Shown here piece by piece: positions 16,812 through 26,050 of a DNA stretch of 64,000 nucleotides; the stretch's first letter is position 1, and the number at the start of each line of letters is the position of its first letter. Both the position numbers and the translations under genes were made by a program. The stretch comes from JAKAWQ01 sp035509315 (GTDB lineage Bacteria > Pseudomonadota > Alphaproteobacteria > Acetobacterales > Acetobacteraceae): positions 1 to 64,000 of the forward strand of contig DATJLS010000018.1 in the NCBI GenBank assembly GCA_035509315.1, given 5' to 3'. The notes beneath the pieces were generated by a model that had not been told where the DNA came from, made no database searches, and saw nothing but the letters and a program-made list of their open reading frames with translations.

Positions 16812-18041
16812 ATGGCCGCGGAAACTCAAGACGCGTCCCAGAACATGCCGGTCTTGCCTGCCGGATCTGCCGCGCGATTTGCCCTGCTCGCGCTGGCGCT
16901 TGCCTCGTTCGGCATCGGCACCACCGAGTTCGCCATCATGGGGCTCCTGCCGGAGGTGGCGCGCGATCTCGCCGTCAGCATTCCGCGCGCCGGCCTCCTG
17001 GTGAGCGGTTATGCGCTGAGCGTCACCTTCGGTTCGCCGTTCCTCGCGGTCGCGACAGCACGGATGGATCGAAAACGCGCGCTGCTCGTGCTGGTCGGGA
17101 TCTTCATCTTCGGCAATCTGCTTTGCGCCCTGGCGCCGGGCTATTGGCTGCTGATGGGCGCGCGTGTCGTGACGGCGCTCTGCCATGGCGCGTTCTTCGG
17201 GCTTGGCGCGGTGGTGGCGGCCGGGCTTGCCGGGCCGGGGCGGCGCGCGCAGGCGATCGCCATGATGTTCGCGGGCCTCACGCTCGCGAATGTGCTCGGC
17301 GTGCCTTTCGGCACCGCGCTTGGCGAGGCGATGGGCTGGCGCGCCACCTTCCTTGCCGTCGCCGCGATCGGGCTGGTGGCCGCCCTCGCGCTCTCCGCCT
17401 GGCTGCCGAACGGCCTGCCCCTCCCGCGCATGCGCCTCATTCGGGAGGCGCGCGCCCTCGCCAACACGCAAGTGATCCTGGCGATGCTGATCAGCGCCCT
17501 TGCCTCCGCGAGCCTGTTCAGCGTCTTCACCTACATCACCCCGATCCTTGAGACGGTCACGCGGATTTCGCCACGCGCCGTGACCTTCATGCTGCTGCTG
17601 TTCGGGGTCGGGCTCACGGTCGGCAATGTCATCGGCGGGCGTCTTGGCGACAAAAGACCGATGCCGACCGTGATCGGGATATTCCTGATGCTGATCCCGG
17701 TCCTCGGAGCGTTCACCGTGACCAGCCGCGCGCCGATATGGGCGGGGCTGACCATCTTCGTCTGGGGCCTGCTGATCTTCGCGCTGGTTCCGCCTTTGCA
17801 GATGCGCGTGGTCAGTGAGGCCGCGCGGGCACCCAACATCGCCTCGACGCTCAACCAGGGGGCTTTCAACCTCGGCAATGCGACCGGGGCCTGGATCGGC
17901 GGCCTCAGCCTTACGCTCGGCATGCCTTACGGCGCCCTGCCGTGGCTGGGCGCGGCGCTGGCGGCGGCCGCACTCTTGCTCGCCATCCACTCACATCGGC
18001 TGGGGCGGATCGCGATCAGGCGGAATCGGCTGGCCATGTAA
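16812..18041 (+). CDS. MFS drug-resistance/sugar exporter (DHA1, AraJ-like)
   Basis: A 409-residue transporter with twelve hydrophobic helices. FGIGTTEFAIMGLLPEVA at the first helix is the signature of the AraJ/YdhP/PbuE group of DHA1 exporters, and ATARMDRKR is the loop 2-3 motif. HGAFFGLGAVVAAGL in helix 4-5 also fits. It probably exports small molecules in exchange for protons. The ATG at 16812 is taken because the region before it looks non-coding; a GTG at 16782 is possible. No regulator is adjacent. Confidence 0.75.
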   Translation: MAAETQDASQNMPVLPAGSAARFALLALALASFGIGTTEFAIMGLLPEVARDLAVSIPRAGLLVSGYALSVTFGSPFLAVATARMDRKRALLVLVGIFIFGNLLCALAPGYWLLMGARVVTALCHGAFFGLGAVVAAGLAGPGRRAQAIAMMFAGLTLANVLGVPFGTALGEAMGWRATFLAVAAIGLVAALALSAWLPNGLPLPRMRLIREARALANTQVILAMLISALASASLFSVFTYITPILETVTRISPRAVTFMLLLFGVGLTVGNVIGGRLGDKRPMPTVIGIFLMLIPVLGAFTVTSRAPIWAGLTIFVWGLLIFALVPPLQMRVVSEAARAPNIASTLNQGAFNLGNATGAWIGGLSLTLGMPYGALPWLGAALAAAALLLAIHSHRLGRIAIRRNRLAM

Positions 18042-18144
18042 GGCTCGCCGCAAAATCGGGATCGCGCGGCCGGCTCGGATCTGCTCCCTGCAAGGGTCTT
18101 GCCCCAAGGCTGATCAAGCCCATATCCTGCCTGTAGGCAGGGAA

Positions 18145-18561
18145 ATGGAGACCTTGGTGCCCGTGACCGCAAAGGTCCGCATCGCCGGCTCGGCGATCAG
18201 CCGCGCGCAGGCGGCGAATGCCGTACGCGGCTTCTTCCGGATCATGGAATTGTGGCGGGCGGAGGCGGCGGAGGCGCGGGCGATCCTCGGCCACCCGCCG
18301 GAACGCACATTCTACAAATGGCGGGCGGGAGAGGTCGGGGCCGTGCCGGCGGATACCATCCGCCGCATCGGCTATGTGAGCGGCATCTGGAAGGCGCTTC
18401 AGATCCTCTATTCCGATCCGGCGCAGGCGGATTCCTGGGTGCGGCGGCCGAACCTTCAATTCGGCGGGCAGGCGCCGATCACGCGGATGAGCGCCGGCGA
18501 TGTCACCGACCTCGCCGCCGTCCGCCAATATCTCGACGCGGCGCGCGGACCCTGGTCCTGA
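18145..18561 (+). CDS. Xre/MbcA/ParS-type antitoxin of a RES module
   Basis: A 138-residue protein with the antitoxin Xre-like helical N-terminal part (about 15-65, with TFYKWRAGEVGAVPADTIRRI) and the C-terminal toxin-binding part ending LGGQAP-like FGGQAPITRMSAGDVTDLAAVRQYLDA. This order is diagnostic of Xre-RES systems, where the antitoxin blocks the toxin and represses its own promoter. The ATG at 18145 is preceded by GGCAGGG. Its stop codon overlaps the proposed start of the RES gene. Confidence 0.75.
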   Translation: METLVPVTAKVRIAGSAISRAQAANAVRGFFRIMELWRAEAAEARAILGHPPERTFYKWRAGEVGAVPADTIRRIGYVSGIWKALQILYSDPAQADSWVRRPNLQFGGQAPITRMSAGDVTDLAAVRQYLDAARGPWS

Positions 18562-19292
18562 TCCCTCCCCTGCGGACGATCGATTGGCCGGAAGCAACAC
18601 GGATCGTCGCCTCCCGCTATCCGCCGATCGAGCTCTATGAGCGGGTCTCGCCCGATCCCGCGGTGTGGGAGGCGCTGATCGCCGCGGAGATGCTGACCAA
18701 CCCGCGCCTGCGCGATGAGGCGGGCGAGATCCATCTCGTTCCTCCCGGGGAACGGGTGAGCGGGCCAGGCGCGAGCTACGTGATGGCACCGTTCACGCAT
18801 TTGAATCCGAAGGGCGGGCGTTTCTCGGATCCCGCCCACGGCGCCTATTACGCGGCGGGCGATCTCGCGACGGCGATCGCCGAGACCGCCTATCATTTCG
18901 GGCGCTTTGCCGCCGATGCCGCGGACGGCCCGCGCTATGAGGATATGCGCGTGCTCGTCGGCGCGATCTGCGCAGCGCTGCACGATATCGCGAAGCTCGA
19001 CGCATCGGCGCGCGCGCCCCTGCTCGATCCGGAGGATTATGCGGCAAGCCAGGATTTCGCGGCAGCGCTGCGCGCGGCGGGAAGCATCGGCGTTCATTAC
19101 CCGAGCGTGCGCCGGGAAGGCGGCGAATGTGTCGCGATCTTTCACCCCTCGGCCGCCGGGATTCCGGTGCAGACGAAGCACCTCAAATATCACTGGGACG
19201 GAACGGCGGTGCGCCGCTATTTCGATTACGAGACGGACCGGTGGATGAAGATCGGAGAGGCGGGAAAAGCCCGTGGAAAACCATCGGACTGA
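18558..19292 (+). CDS. RES-domain NAD-depleting toxin
   Basis: The RES domain fills the protein: YERVSPDPA (first Arg), THLNPKGGRFSDPAHGAYYAAGD (given here only as key groups NPKGGRFSD and GAYYA), and ATAIAETAYH (Glu), then TKHLKYHW near the end. RES toxins degrade NAD+ and stop growth. No ATG, GTG or TTG lies where homology begins; the frame is open far upstream inside the antitoxin gene. A CTG at 18558 overlaps the antitoxin stop as CTGA, like a coupled ATGA, and gives a normal 244-residue toxin. The start is therefore tentative; the toxin may be weakly made or silent. Confidence 0.65.
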   Translation: MIPPLRTIDWPEATRIVASRYPPIELYERVSPDPAVWEALIAAEMLTNPRLRDEAGEIHLVPPGERVSGPGASYVMAPFTHLNPKGGRFSDPAHGAYYAAGDLATAIAETAYHFGRFAADAADGPRYEDMRVLVGAICAALHDIAKLDASARAPLLDPEDYAASQDFAAALRAAGSIGVHYPSVRREGGECVAIFHPSAAGIPVQTKHLKYHWDGTAVRRYFDYETDRWMKIGEAGKARGKPSD

Positions 19293-19699
19293 CCGAGAAA
19301 TAAGCCCGAACACATGACTGATCACGATTTCGGCTTTCGCTGCGACAACAAAGGCCCGGTCACAATCTTTGGGTGGGCAGGCTCTTCGGGCATCATGCAA
19401 GAAATTCAAAATCGGTGCAGGGTGGCGACAGGCACTGTTGCTACCGGGCCGCTGCCGCGCGCTACCGCCCGCAAGGCGGGGCTTGAATCACGTCTGTGTG
19501 ATCGGACAATTGCTGCCGCCGCGGCGGGCTTCTTCCTGTCCCAACTCTATTGCGTATCCGTGATCATTATGGATAGTTATTAAGAGCACCCTTCTCGATA
19601 CTTACGATACCCATAGCTTACGCATCGGTCCATCCGGATCTCGTCGATGATCCGGCGGGGAGGTGCGTGAATTTGCAAATCGGCTCCGGCGGAGGCTCC
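19293..19699. other. intergenic, possible control region of the molybdoenzyme operon
   Basis: About 400 bases, richer in A and T than either flank. A frame at 19314-19583 has no recognisable domain and an atypical composition, so I do not call it a gene. The first 60 bases resemble the sequence at 31445-31500. A 19-bp near-palindrome lies at 19556-19574. Confidence 0.4.
19556..19574. promoter_or_regulatory. candidate operator, 19-bp dyad
   Basis: ATCCGTGATCATTATGGAT has dyad symmetry with ATCC and GGAT outer arms and ATCAT at the centre. It lies 126 bases before the ATG of the first gene of the operon, within an A/T-rich patch where a promoter is likely. No regulator gene is adjacent. Confidence 0.35.
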
Positions 19700-20830
19700 A
19701 TGAGAGAGATGTTTGCAACGTCCGGCATGCGCCGCCGCCCCGTCGCGGCCGCAGTCGCTGTTACACTGGCGGCTCTGTTGTCCGGCGCCCCGACCGGAAA
19801 GGCCGCCGGGCTTCCTTCCTACATGGACCCGATCAGCGGGCCCGTCGCTTCGACGCCGGCGCAAACGGCGACCGACAACGTGCTCGCGCTCAATACTTCG
19901 ATGTTCGAATTGTACGATAGCGCCGGGCGCATCTTCCGGGCGAACATTCTCGCGCAACATCCGGTCATCCTTGCCCTCTTCTCGGGAGCGGGCGGACGCT
20001 TCATTCTTTACCGGCCGGGCATGCCTCCGCTTGAGGCACCCAAGGTGCCGATCGTCTATCAGCTCCTGAAATCGATCGGCCACAGCACGATGGCGCTTTC
20101 CGAAATCGTGATGCCCTATCTGGAAAATCCTGCCAATCAGGACTGGCGCGCGCCCATGCTCGCCTATCGAAGCCGCATGCGATCCGCGCTCGACGGCCTC
20201 GATGCGGTCGATATGCCGAAGGAATGGCTGGCCACGGACCAGGCCATCCTGAAAAACAATATTGCCTTCATGGACGCCTGCATAAGCAAGGGTATCATAA
20301 CCGTTGCGGATCTGCAGGCCTTCGCCAAGCAGCAGGCCCCTCTTCTGAAAGAGAATGTCGCCTGGGCGGCCGAGACGCAGGTGGACCACTGGATGGGCGT
20401 GGTCGCGGGTTGGAAGAAGATGCTCGGCAGCACGTGGGACAAGACCTACGCTGCCAGCAACACGATCTACGTGACGCGGCAGAACAATGTGCTGTTCAGC
20501 GTGCTTGCGCAGTTCTTCGGCCCTGATGCGATCAACTCGCGCCTGATGCTGATCGAGACGGTTTCCTTCACGACCACCCCGCAGGACATGCTGGAGTCGA
20601 TGACGAGAATCATCGCCGACCGGACCGTGGGCGCGTTGTTCTTCGGCAACTACTACCTCATGGACTACGAGCTCATGGGCGGCAATGCGCGCGTGGCGAT
20701 CGCCGAGGAAGACAAGACGCTCGGAATGGCGCCGTTCCTGCCGCCCGCGGTGCCGTTCGGCTCCCATCAATGGCCGACGCTGATCACGCCTGGCCCCGGC
20801 CCGACCTCGCTCGCCGACCTGCCTCACTGA
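19700..20830 (+). CDS. exported protein of unknown function heading a molybdoenzyme operon
   Basis: A 376-residue protein with a Sec signal peptide: RRRPVAAAVAVTLAALLSG then a cut near GKAAG. The mature part is mostly helical and Met/Trp-rich with no cofactor motif I can see; a distinctive segment is WAAETQVDHWMGVVAGWK. GGAGG five bases before the ATG at 19700 supports this start over a GTG at 19667. It is followed after 16 bases by the FAD subunit gene, so it probably works with the enzyme, for example as a periplasmic partner. I recognise no family. Confidence 0.65.
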   Translation: MREMFATSGMRRRPVAAAVAVTLAALLSGAPTGKAAGLPSYMDPISGPVASTPAQTATDNVLALNTSMFELYDSAGRIFRANILAQHPVILALFSGAGGRFILYRPGMPPLEAPKVPIVYQLLKSIGHSTMALSEIVMPYLENPANQDWRAPMLAYRSRMRSALDGLDAVDMPKEWLATDQAILKNNIAFMDACISKGIITVADLQAFAKQQAPLLKENVAWAAETQVDHWMGVVAGWKKMLGSTWDKTYAASNTIYVTRQNNVLFSVLAQFFGPDAINSRLMLIETVSFTTTPQDMLESMTRIIADRTVGALFFGNYYLMDYELMGGNARVAIAEEDKTLGMAPFLPPAVPFGSHQWPTLITPGPGPTSLADLPH

Positions 20831-20846
20831 AAGCGGGAGAGCGATC

Positions 20847-21674
20847 ATGAACCTCAACACGGTGACCGCGGTCCGCCGGCCGGTATCGGTGGAAGAGATC
20901 GCGGAGTGGCGCAACGGCTACGCCTGGCTCGCGGGCGGCACCTGGCTCTTTTCGGAGCCGCAACCCGCCCTCGATACGCTGATCGATCTCGAGCGGCTGG
21001 GCTGGCCGGCGCTCGAAGCCTCTCCGGCCGGTCTCGATATTGCCGCGACATGCAGGATCGCCGAACTCTACCACTTCCGGGCTCCCAAGGCGTGGCTCGC
21101 CGCGCCCCTCATACGGCAGTGCTGCGAGTGTCTTCTCGCTTCCTTCAAGATTTGGAACGAAGCCACGGTCGGCGGGAATATCTGCATGTCCCTGCCGGCC
21201 GGGGCGATGATCTCCCTGGTCACGGCGCTGGAGGGAACCTGCACGCTCTGGCCGCGCGGTGGACCGCCGCGGGAGATTCCGGCCGTCGATTTCGTGACCG
21301 GCAACCACGCCAATGTCCTCGGGCCCGGAGAGTTGCTGAGAAAAATCCATCTTCCGGAAACCGCGCTCGCGAAACGGTTTGCGCTGCGCCGGGTGTCGCT
21401 CACGAAGCTTGGCCGATCGGCGGCGCTGCTGATCGGAACACGCGACCCCGCACGAGATGACCTGACGCTCACGATCACCGCGGCGACGCCGAGGCCGGTG
21501 CAGCTTCACTTCGCCAATGCGCCGTCCGCCAGGTCTCTTCGCGAGGCCATCGATGCCGACATTCCGGCAGACGGCTATTTCGACGACGTGCACGGGAGCG
21601 CCGCCTACAAGCGCCACCTGACATATCATTTCGCGGAGGAGATCCGCGCCGAGCTGGCGGAGGCGGCACCATGA
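20847..21674 (+). CDS. FAD-binding subunit of xanthine-dehydrogenase-family oxidase (CoxM-like)
   Basis: A 275-residue CoxM/XdhB-type flavoprotein. LAGGTWLF corresponds to the first FAD pyrophosphate loop (AGGTDL in relatives) and NEATVGGNICMSLPAG to the second (TIGGNI). The C-terminal part includes RRVSLTKLGRSAALL. It passes electrons from the iron-sulfur clusters to an acceptor. AGCGGGAGAG precedes the start and the stop overlaps the next start as ATGA, so the subunits are translationally coupled. The substrate is set by the next subunit. Confidence 0.8.
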   Translation: MNLNTVTAVRRPVSVEEIAEWRNGYAWLAGGTWLFSEPQPALDTLIDLERLGWPALEASPAGLDIAATCRIAELYHFRAPKAWLAAPLIRQCCECLLASFKIWNEATVGGNICMSLPAGAMISLVTALEGTCTLWPRGGPPREIPAVDFVTGNHANVLGPGELLRKIHLPETALAKRFALRRVSLTKLGRSAALLIGTRDPARDDLTLTITAATPRPVQLHFANAPSARSLREAIDADIPADGYFDDVHGSAAYKRHLTYHFAEEIRAELAEAAP

Positions 21675-24412
21675 ACGAAGCGATGCGTCAATCGAGCCGC
21701 TCCATCGACGGCCTCGCCTTCAGCGTGAACAGGCGCCAGTTCACCGCGACACCGGAGCCAGGTCAGTGTTTGCGGACGTTCCTGCGCGAGCAGGGCTGCC
21801 ACGGTGTGAAAAAAGGCTGTGACGCGGGCGATTGCGGTGCTTGCACGGTCTGGGTGGACGGCACGCCGGTGCATTCCTGCCTGATGCCCGCCTTCCGTGC
21901 CGCCGGCCGCGAGGTGACGACCATCGAAGGACTCGCCGACGATCACGGGCTGCATCCGATGCAGCAAGCCTTCCTGGATGCGCAGGCATTCCAGTGCGGC
22001 TTCTGCGCCGCGGGCATGATCATGACCGCGGCCGCGCTGAATGAGGAGCAGCGGCAGGATCTGCCGCACGCGCTCAAGGGCAATCTCTGCCGCTGCACGG
22101 GATACCGCTCCATCGCCGACGCATTCAAAGGCGCCTGCTTCGTCGAGGAAGACGTGGCGGGCAAGGCCTGCGGGACGAGCGTCCGCAATCCCTTCGCGGA
22201 AGGGATCGTCACCGGCCATGCGCGCTACACGATGGATGTCGTCGTGGAAAGGCTGCTGCACCTCAAGGTGCTGCGATCGCCGCACGCGCATGCGCGAATC
22301 CGGCGCATCGGCCGCGAGCGGGCGGCCGCGGTGCCGGGCGTGGTGCGCATCTTCACCTGGGAGGACGTGCCGCGCCGGCTCTTCAGCACCGCGACCCATG
22401 AGGACCATCTCGTCGATCCGGACGACACCTACGTGCTCGACGACGTCGTCCGCTTCGCAGGGCAGCGCGTGGCGGCCGTGGTGGCGGAAACCGAGGGCGC
22501 GGCGGAGGCGGCCTGCCGCCTGCTCGACGTGGAATACGAGGGTCTGCCCGCCATCTTCGATCCGGAGGCAGCGATGCTGCCGGGGGCCCCCGTGCTGCAC
22601 GAGAAGGGGAGCGCCGCCTATGGCAATGTCTATGTCGATATCCACGGCGAGGTCGGCCGCACGGCGGACGGGTTCGCGGCAGCCGACGTGATTCACGAGG
22701 GAACGTACTCGACATCGCGGGTGCAGCACGCGCATCTCGAGACGCACGGCTCCATCGCCTGGACCGACGAGAAGGGGCGGATCCATGTCCGCACCAGCAC
22801 TCAGGCCCCCTTCGTCATCCAGCAGAAGCTCTGCCACATTTTTGCGCTGCGCACGCGAGACGTCCACGTCTTCACCGAGCGCGTGGGCGGCGGATTCGGC
22901 GGCAAGCAGGAAATGGTTTCGGAGGATCTCTGCGTGCTGGCCACGCTGGCGACGGGCCGGCCGGTAAAATGGGAGCTCACGCGCGAGGAGGAGTTCATCG
23001 GCGCGACCACCCGCCACCAGATGACCTCGCGCGTGCGGCTCGGCGCGCGGCGGGACGGTGTGCTGACCGCAATCGAGGTTCGTGTCGTCTCCAACACCGG
23101 TGCCTATGGCGGGCATGGCGGCGAGACGCTCGCCGCGGCGCTCGCGAGCCCGCTGGCGGCCTATCGGTGCACGAACAAGAAGGCGGACGGATACGCCGTC
23201 TATACCAACATGGTGCCGGGGGGCGGGTTTCGCGGCTATGGCGCGTCGCAGACGACCTTCGCCATCGAGTGCGCGATGGACGATCTGGCGAAGAAGCTCG
23301 ATCTCGACCCGTTCGAGATACGAAGGCGCAACATGGTTCGCCCTGAAGACTGGATCGAATCCATCTGGGGCGAGGCTTCGGATGTCGATTTCGGCAGCTA
23401 CGGGCTCGACCAATGCATGAATTTCGTCGAGCGGGCGCTGGCGAGCGGCCGCGGCGCGGCGAAGCCGGAAGGGGATCAGTGGGTCGAAGGGAAAGGCGTG
23501 GCGCTTGCCATGCTGGAATCCGGACCTCCGACGGAGCACCGCTCGGGCGCCGAAATGCGCCTCCTTGGCGATGGAACCTATCACCTCGCGGTCGGATCGA
23601 CCGAAATGGGCAATGGCTCCGTCACGTCCCATCGCCAGATCGCCGCCGAAGTGCTGGGCACGCGCGCCGGCAAGATCGACATCATCAATGCGGACACGGA
23701 CCTGACGCCCTACGATACCGGAACCTTCGCGAGCACCGGAACGGTGGTTGCCGGCCGGGCCGTGGCGCTGACGGCGGCCGCGCTCAGGGACAATATCCTC
23801 GAGTATGCGAGCCGCAATTCGGGCGTGCCGGCGGAGGAGTGCCGCCTGGAGGACGACGTTGTGATCTGCGGCGCGCGGCGCATCCCGCTTGTCGAGCTTC
23901 ATGCGGCGGGCATGGGCGAGAGGCATCGCTTCGAGGCGCGGCGCAAATCCTATCTCTCCCCGCGCACGGTCGGGTTCAACGTGCATGGCGTCCGCGTCGC
24001 GGTCAATCGCGTGACCGCGGAGATTCGCATTCTGCAAAGCGCGCATGCGGCCGATATCGGGCGGCTGATCAACCCCCTGCAGTGCCGTGGGCAGATCGAC
24101 GGCTCGATCGCCATGGGACTCGGCTGGACGCTTTGCGAACACATGGTGCATGACGAGAACGGCAGGATGGTCAACCCGAGCCTCCGCAATTGCCGGATTC
24201 CGACATTCGCCGACGTGCCGGCGAGCGAGGTCTTTTTCGCCGACACGCACGACCGGATCGGGCCGCTCGGCGCCAAGGCGCAGGGCGAGTGCGCCATCAA
24301 CCCGATTGCGCCGGCCATCGCCAATGCGGTCGCCAACGCGACCGGCGTGCGTTTCGCGCACCTGCCTTTGACACCCGACCGGATCTTCAGCGCCCTCGGC
24401 GCAGAGCCGTGA
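21671..24412 (+). CDS. fused 2Fe-2S and molybdopterin subunit, aldehyde oxidase/xanthine dehydrogenase family
   Basis: A 913-residue fusion of the small Fe-S subunit and the large Mo subunit, which are separate in CO dehydrogenase. The plant-type cluster is held by Cys50, 55, 58 and 70; the second by Cys109, 112, 140 and 142 (CRCTGY). From about 175 the molybdopterin domain follows, with GGGFGGKQE, PGGGFRGYGASQ and QGECAINPIAPAIANA, whose Glu matches the catalytic base of the family. It would hydroxylate a heterocycle or aldehyde. No signal peptide is present. No MCD-insertion chaperone gene (XdhC/CoxI) is next to it. Its stop overlaps the next start as GTGA. Confidence 0.85.
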   Translation: MNEAMRQSSRSIDGLAFSVNRRQFTATPEPGQCLRTFLREQGCHGVKKGCDAGDCGACTVWVDGTPVHSCLMPAFRAAGREVTTIEGLADDHGLHPMQQAFLDAQAFQCGFCAAGMIMTAAALNEEQRQDLPHALKGNLCRCTGYRSIADAFKGACFVEEDVAGKACGTSVRNPFAEGIVTGHARYTMDVVVERLLHLKVLRSPHAHARIRRIGRERAAAVPGVVRIFTWEDVPRRLFSTATHEDHLVDPDDTYVLDDVVRFAGQRVAAVVAETEGAAEAACRLLDVEYEGLPAIFDPEAAMLPGAPVLHEKGSAAYGNVYVDIHGEVGRTADGFAAADVIHEGTYSTSRVQHAHLETHGSIAWTDEKGRIHVRTSTQAPFVIQQKLCHIFALRTRDVHVFTERVGGGFGGKQEMVSEDLCVLATLATGRPVKWELTREEEFIGATTRHQMTSRVRLGARRDGVLTAIEVRVVSNTGAYGGHGGETLAAALASPLAAYRCTNKKADGYAVYTNMVPGGGFRGYGASQTTFAIECAMDDLAKKLDLDPFEIRRRNMVRPEDWIESIWGEASDVDFGSYGLDQCMNFVERALASGRGAAKPEGDQWVEGKGVALAMLESGPPTEHRSGAEMRLLGDGTYHLAVGSTEMGNGSVTSHRQIAAEVLGTRAGKIDIINADTDLTPYDTGTFASTGTVVAGRAVALTAAALRDNILEYASRNSGVPAEECRLEDDVVICGARRIPLVELHAAGMGERHRFEARRKSYLSPRTVGFNVHGVRVAVNRVTAEIRILQSAHAADIGRLINPLQCRGQIDGSIAMGLGWTLCEHMVHDENGRMVNPSLRNCRIPTFADVPASEVFFADTHDRIGPLGAKAQGECAINPIAPAIANAVANATGVRFAHLPLTPDRIFSALGAEP

Positions 24413-25374
24413 ACGAGATGACGGAGCCGGCCGCCGGCGCCGTTTCCGTTGTCACCCAGACGCGGGCGCGCGAAGGGATGGCGGAGGAATTCTCGCGCTG
24501 GCAACAAAAGATCAGCGCGGCGGCGGCTTCGTTTCCCGGCTTTATCGAGCAGTCCGTGATTCCGCCCAATCCGCCCCTGCAGGCGGACTGGGTGATCGTG
24601 CAGCGCTATGCGAGCGCGGAGGCGGCTTCCGCATGGCTGCGCTCCGAGCAGCGAACCGCGCTTCTCAATGAAGCCCAGCCGCTGCTGGTAGGCCGGGACG
24701 ACGTGCATCTGGTGCGCGACGATCGCGACGGGGTGCGGCCGGCGCCTGTCTCGGCGGTGATCTCGACGCGGGTCAAGCCCGGGCAGGAGCGGGCCTACCG
24801 CGCCTGGGAGCAGCGCATCGCCGCCGCGCAGGCGAAATCCCCGGGCTTTCAGGGCTATCGGTTCGAGCCGCCCATCCCCGGCGTGCAGGAGGATTGGCTG
24901 GCGATCCTCCGGTTCGACAGTGAAAGCAACCTTCAGGGTTGGCTCGATTCGCCGGAACGGCGGAAGCTGCTCGAGGAAGCGGAGCCGCTCGTCGAGGAAT
25001 ATCACGCCCGCGTCGTGCGCACAGGCTTCGAGCAATGGTTTCCGCCGGTCGGTGACCAGGCCTCTTCACCGCCGGCCTGGAAGCAGAACATGATTGTTCT
25101 CCTGCTGCTCTACCCGGTGGTGTTCCTGTTCGGCGCCCTGGTGCAGACACCGCTTCTGATGGGGCGGGCGGGCATGCCGTTCTGGCTCGCCCTTTTCGTC
25201 GGCAATGTCGTGAGCGTCCTGCTGCTCAACTGGCTGGTGCCCTGGACGAGCCGCGGCTTCCTGTGGTGGCTTTCGCCGCCGCGCGTTTCACGTTCGAAAA
25301 TGAACGTCGCGGGCGCGGCGCTCATCCTCGGGCTCTATGCCGTATTGCTGCTCATCTTCTCGCAGTTCTCGTGA
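24409..25374 (+). CDS. double ABM-domain protein with C-terminal membrane anchor
   Basis: A 321-residue protein with two antibiotic-biosynthesis-monooxygenase (dimeric alpha-beta barrel) domains at about 10-105 and 118-212; VVTQTRAREGMAEEFSRWQQ and VISTRVKPGQERAYRAWEQ mark their starts, and FPGFIEQSV and SPGFQGYRF repeat the same strand. Three hydrophobic helices follow (about 225-245, 256-276, 300-320). Similar ABM-plus-membrane proteins are widespread and uncharacterised. The GTG start overlaps the stop of the molybdoenzyme, so it belongs to that operon. A membrane-bound step acting on quinone- or heterocycle-like molecules is a guess. Confidence 0.75.
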   Translation: MNEMTEPAAGAVSVVTQTRAREGMAEEFSRWQQKISAAAASFPGFIEQSVIPPNPPLQADWVIVQRYASAEAASAWLRSEQRTALLNEAQPLLVGRDDVHLVRDDRDGVRPAPVSAVISTRVKPGQERAYRAWEQRIAAAQAKSPGFQGYRFEPPIPGVQEDWLAILRFDSESNLQGWLDSPERRKLLEEAEPLVEEYHARVVRTGFEQWFPPVGDQASSPPAWKQNMIVLLLLYPVVFLFGALVQTPLLMGRAGMPFWLALFVGNVVSVLLLNWLVPWTSRGFLWWLSPPRVSRSKMNVAGAALILGLYAVLLLIFSQFS

Positions 25375-25518
25375 TCGATATCACGCCGCCCGGCCCAAGA
25401 CACCTCTCCCAGCCCGCCGTCGGCGGCCAGAAGAGTGACATTTCTGCTTTGCTCAGGGCGGACATTCTCGCTTTGCGCCTACAGTCGTGGTCGGATAAGC
25501 CGCTTTATGGAAAGTCCG

Positions 25519-25980
25519 CTATTGAATCTGCTCGATGTAACGGGTGATGCGATCCTCCGGATCGGTCAGCGGCAATTTGAGAGCCTTTTCGACACAATGG
25601 CGCTGAATCCGCGTCTCGCGATAGTACCTCGTCTCGCCTTGGTTGGCCGCGGCATTTGAAGAATCCGCTGCATCTAAGATATTCGAATATGCCACGAGGC
25701 CTCCCGCCGCTTTTTTCAGGTCGTAGCCCAATTTGGAAAGCGTCCATCGGAGGAAGCACGGCATTGCGGCTTCTAGGGCGCTAATTTTGGCAGCGCTTCT
25801 CCGGAGATTATCGGATGCCCTTTCAACGCGAGGGTCGTCACTTGTATATACGTTCGCAATGTAGAACAACAGTTCATGAGCTTCTCGCCGTATTTGAATG
25901 AGACTCACTAACGGGTTTGCCAAGAAATGCGTCGCAAACCAGCCAACACCACCCAGGGCAATCGTCACGATCGCGTTCAA
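25519..25980 (-). CDS. membrane-anchored protein of unknown function
   Basis: A 153-residue protein with one N-terminal hydrophobic segment (VTIALGGVGWFATHFLANPL) and a charged helical remainder starting IQIRREAHELLFYIANVY. TTG start at 25980 with GAGGGC just upstream. Base composition is markedly lower in GC than the molybdoenzyme operon next door. No domain recognised. It is the first of three minus-strand genes ending in a recombinase gene, so it is probably accessory. Confidence 0.55.
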   Translation of the reverse strand: MNAIVTIALGGVGWFATHFLANPLVSLIQIRREAHELLFYIANVYTSDDPRVERASDNLRRSAAKISALEAAMPCFLRWTLSKLGYDLKKAAGGLVAYSNILDAADSSNAAANQGETRYYRETRIQRHCVEKALKLPLTDPEDRITRYIEQIQ

Positions 25981-26050
25981 CTTGCCCTCGTCATGGCCTA
26001 CTCGCTCCTCTGTCTCTCTCCGTCATCCGCAAGTCTTTTCGAGGCGGCGC

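Noticed and set aside
19314..19583. 89-codon frame before the molybdoenzyme operon
   Set aside because: Composition and codon use are unlike genes here, and part of it is shared with other intergenic repeats.
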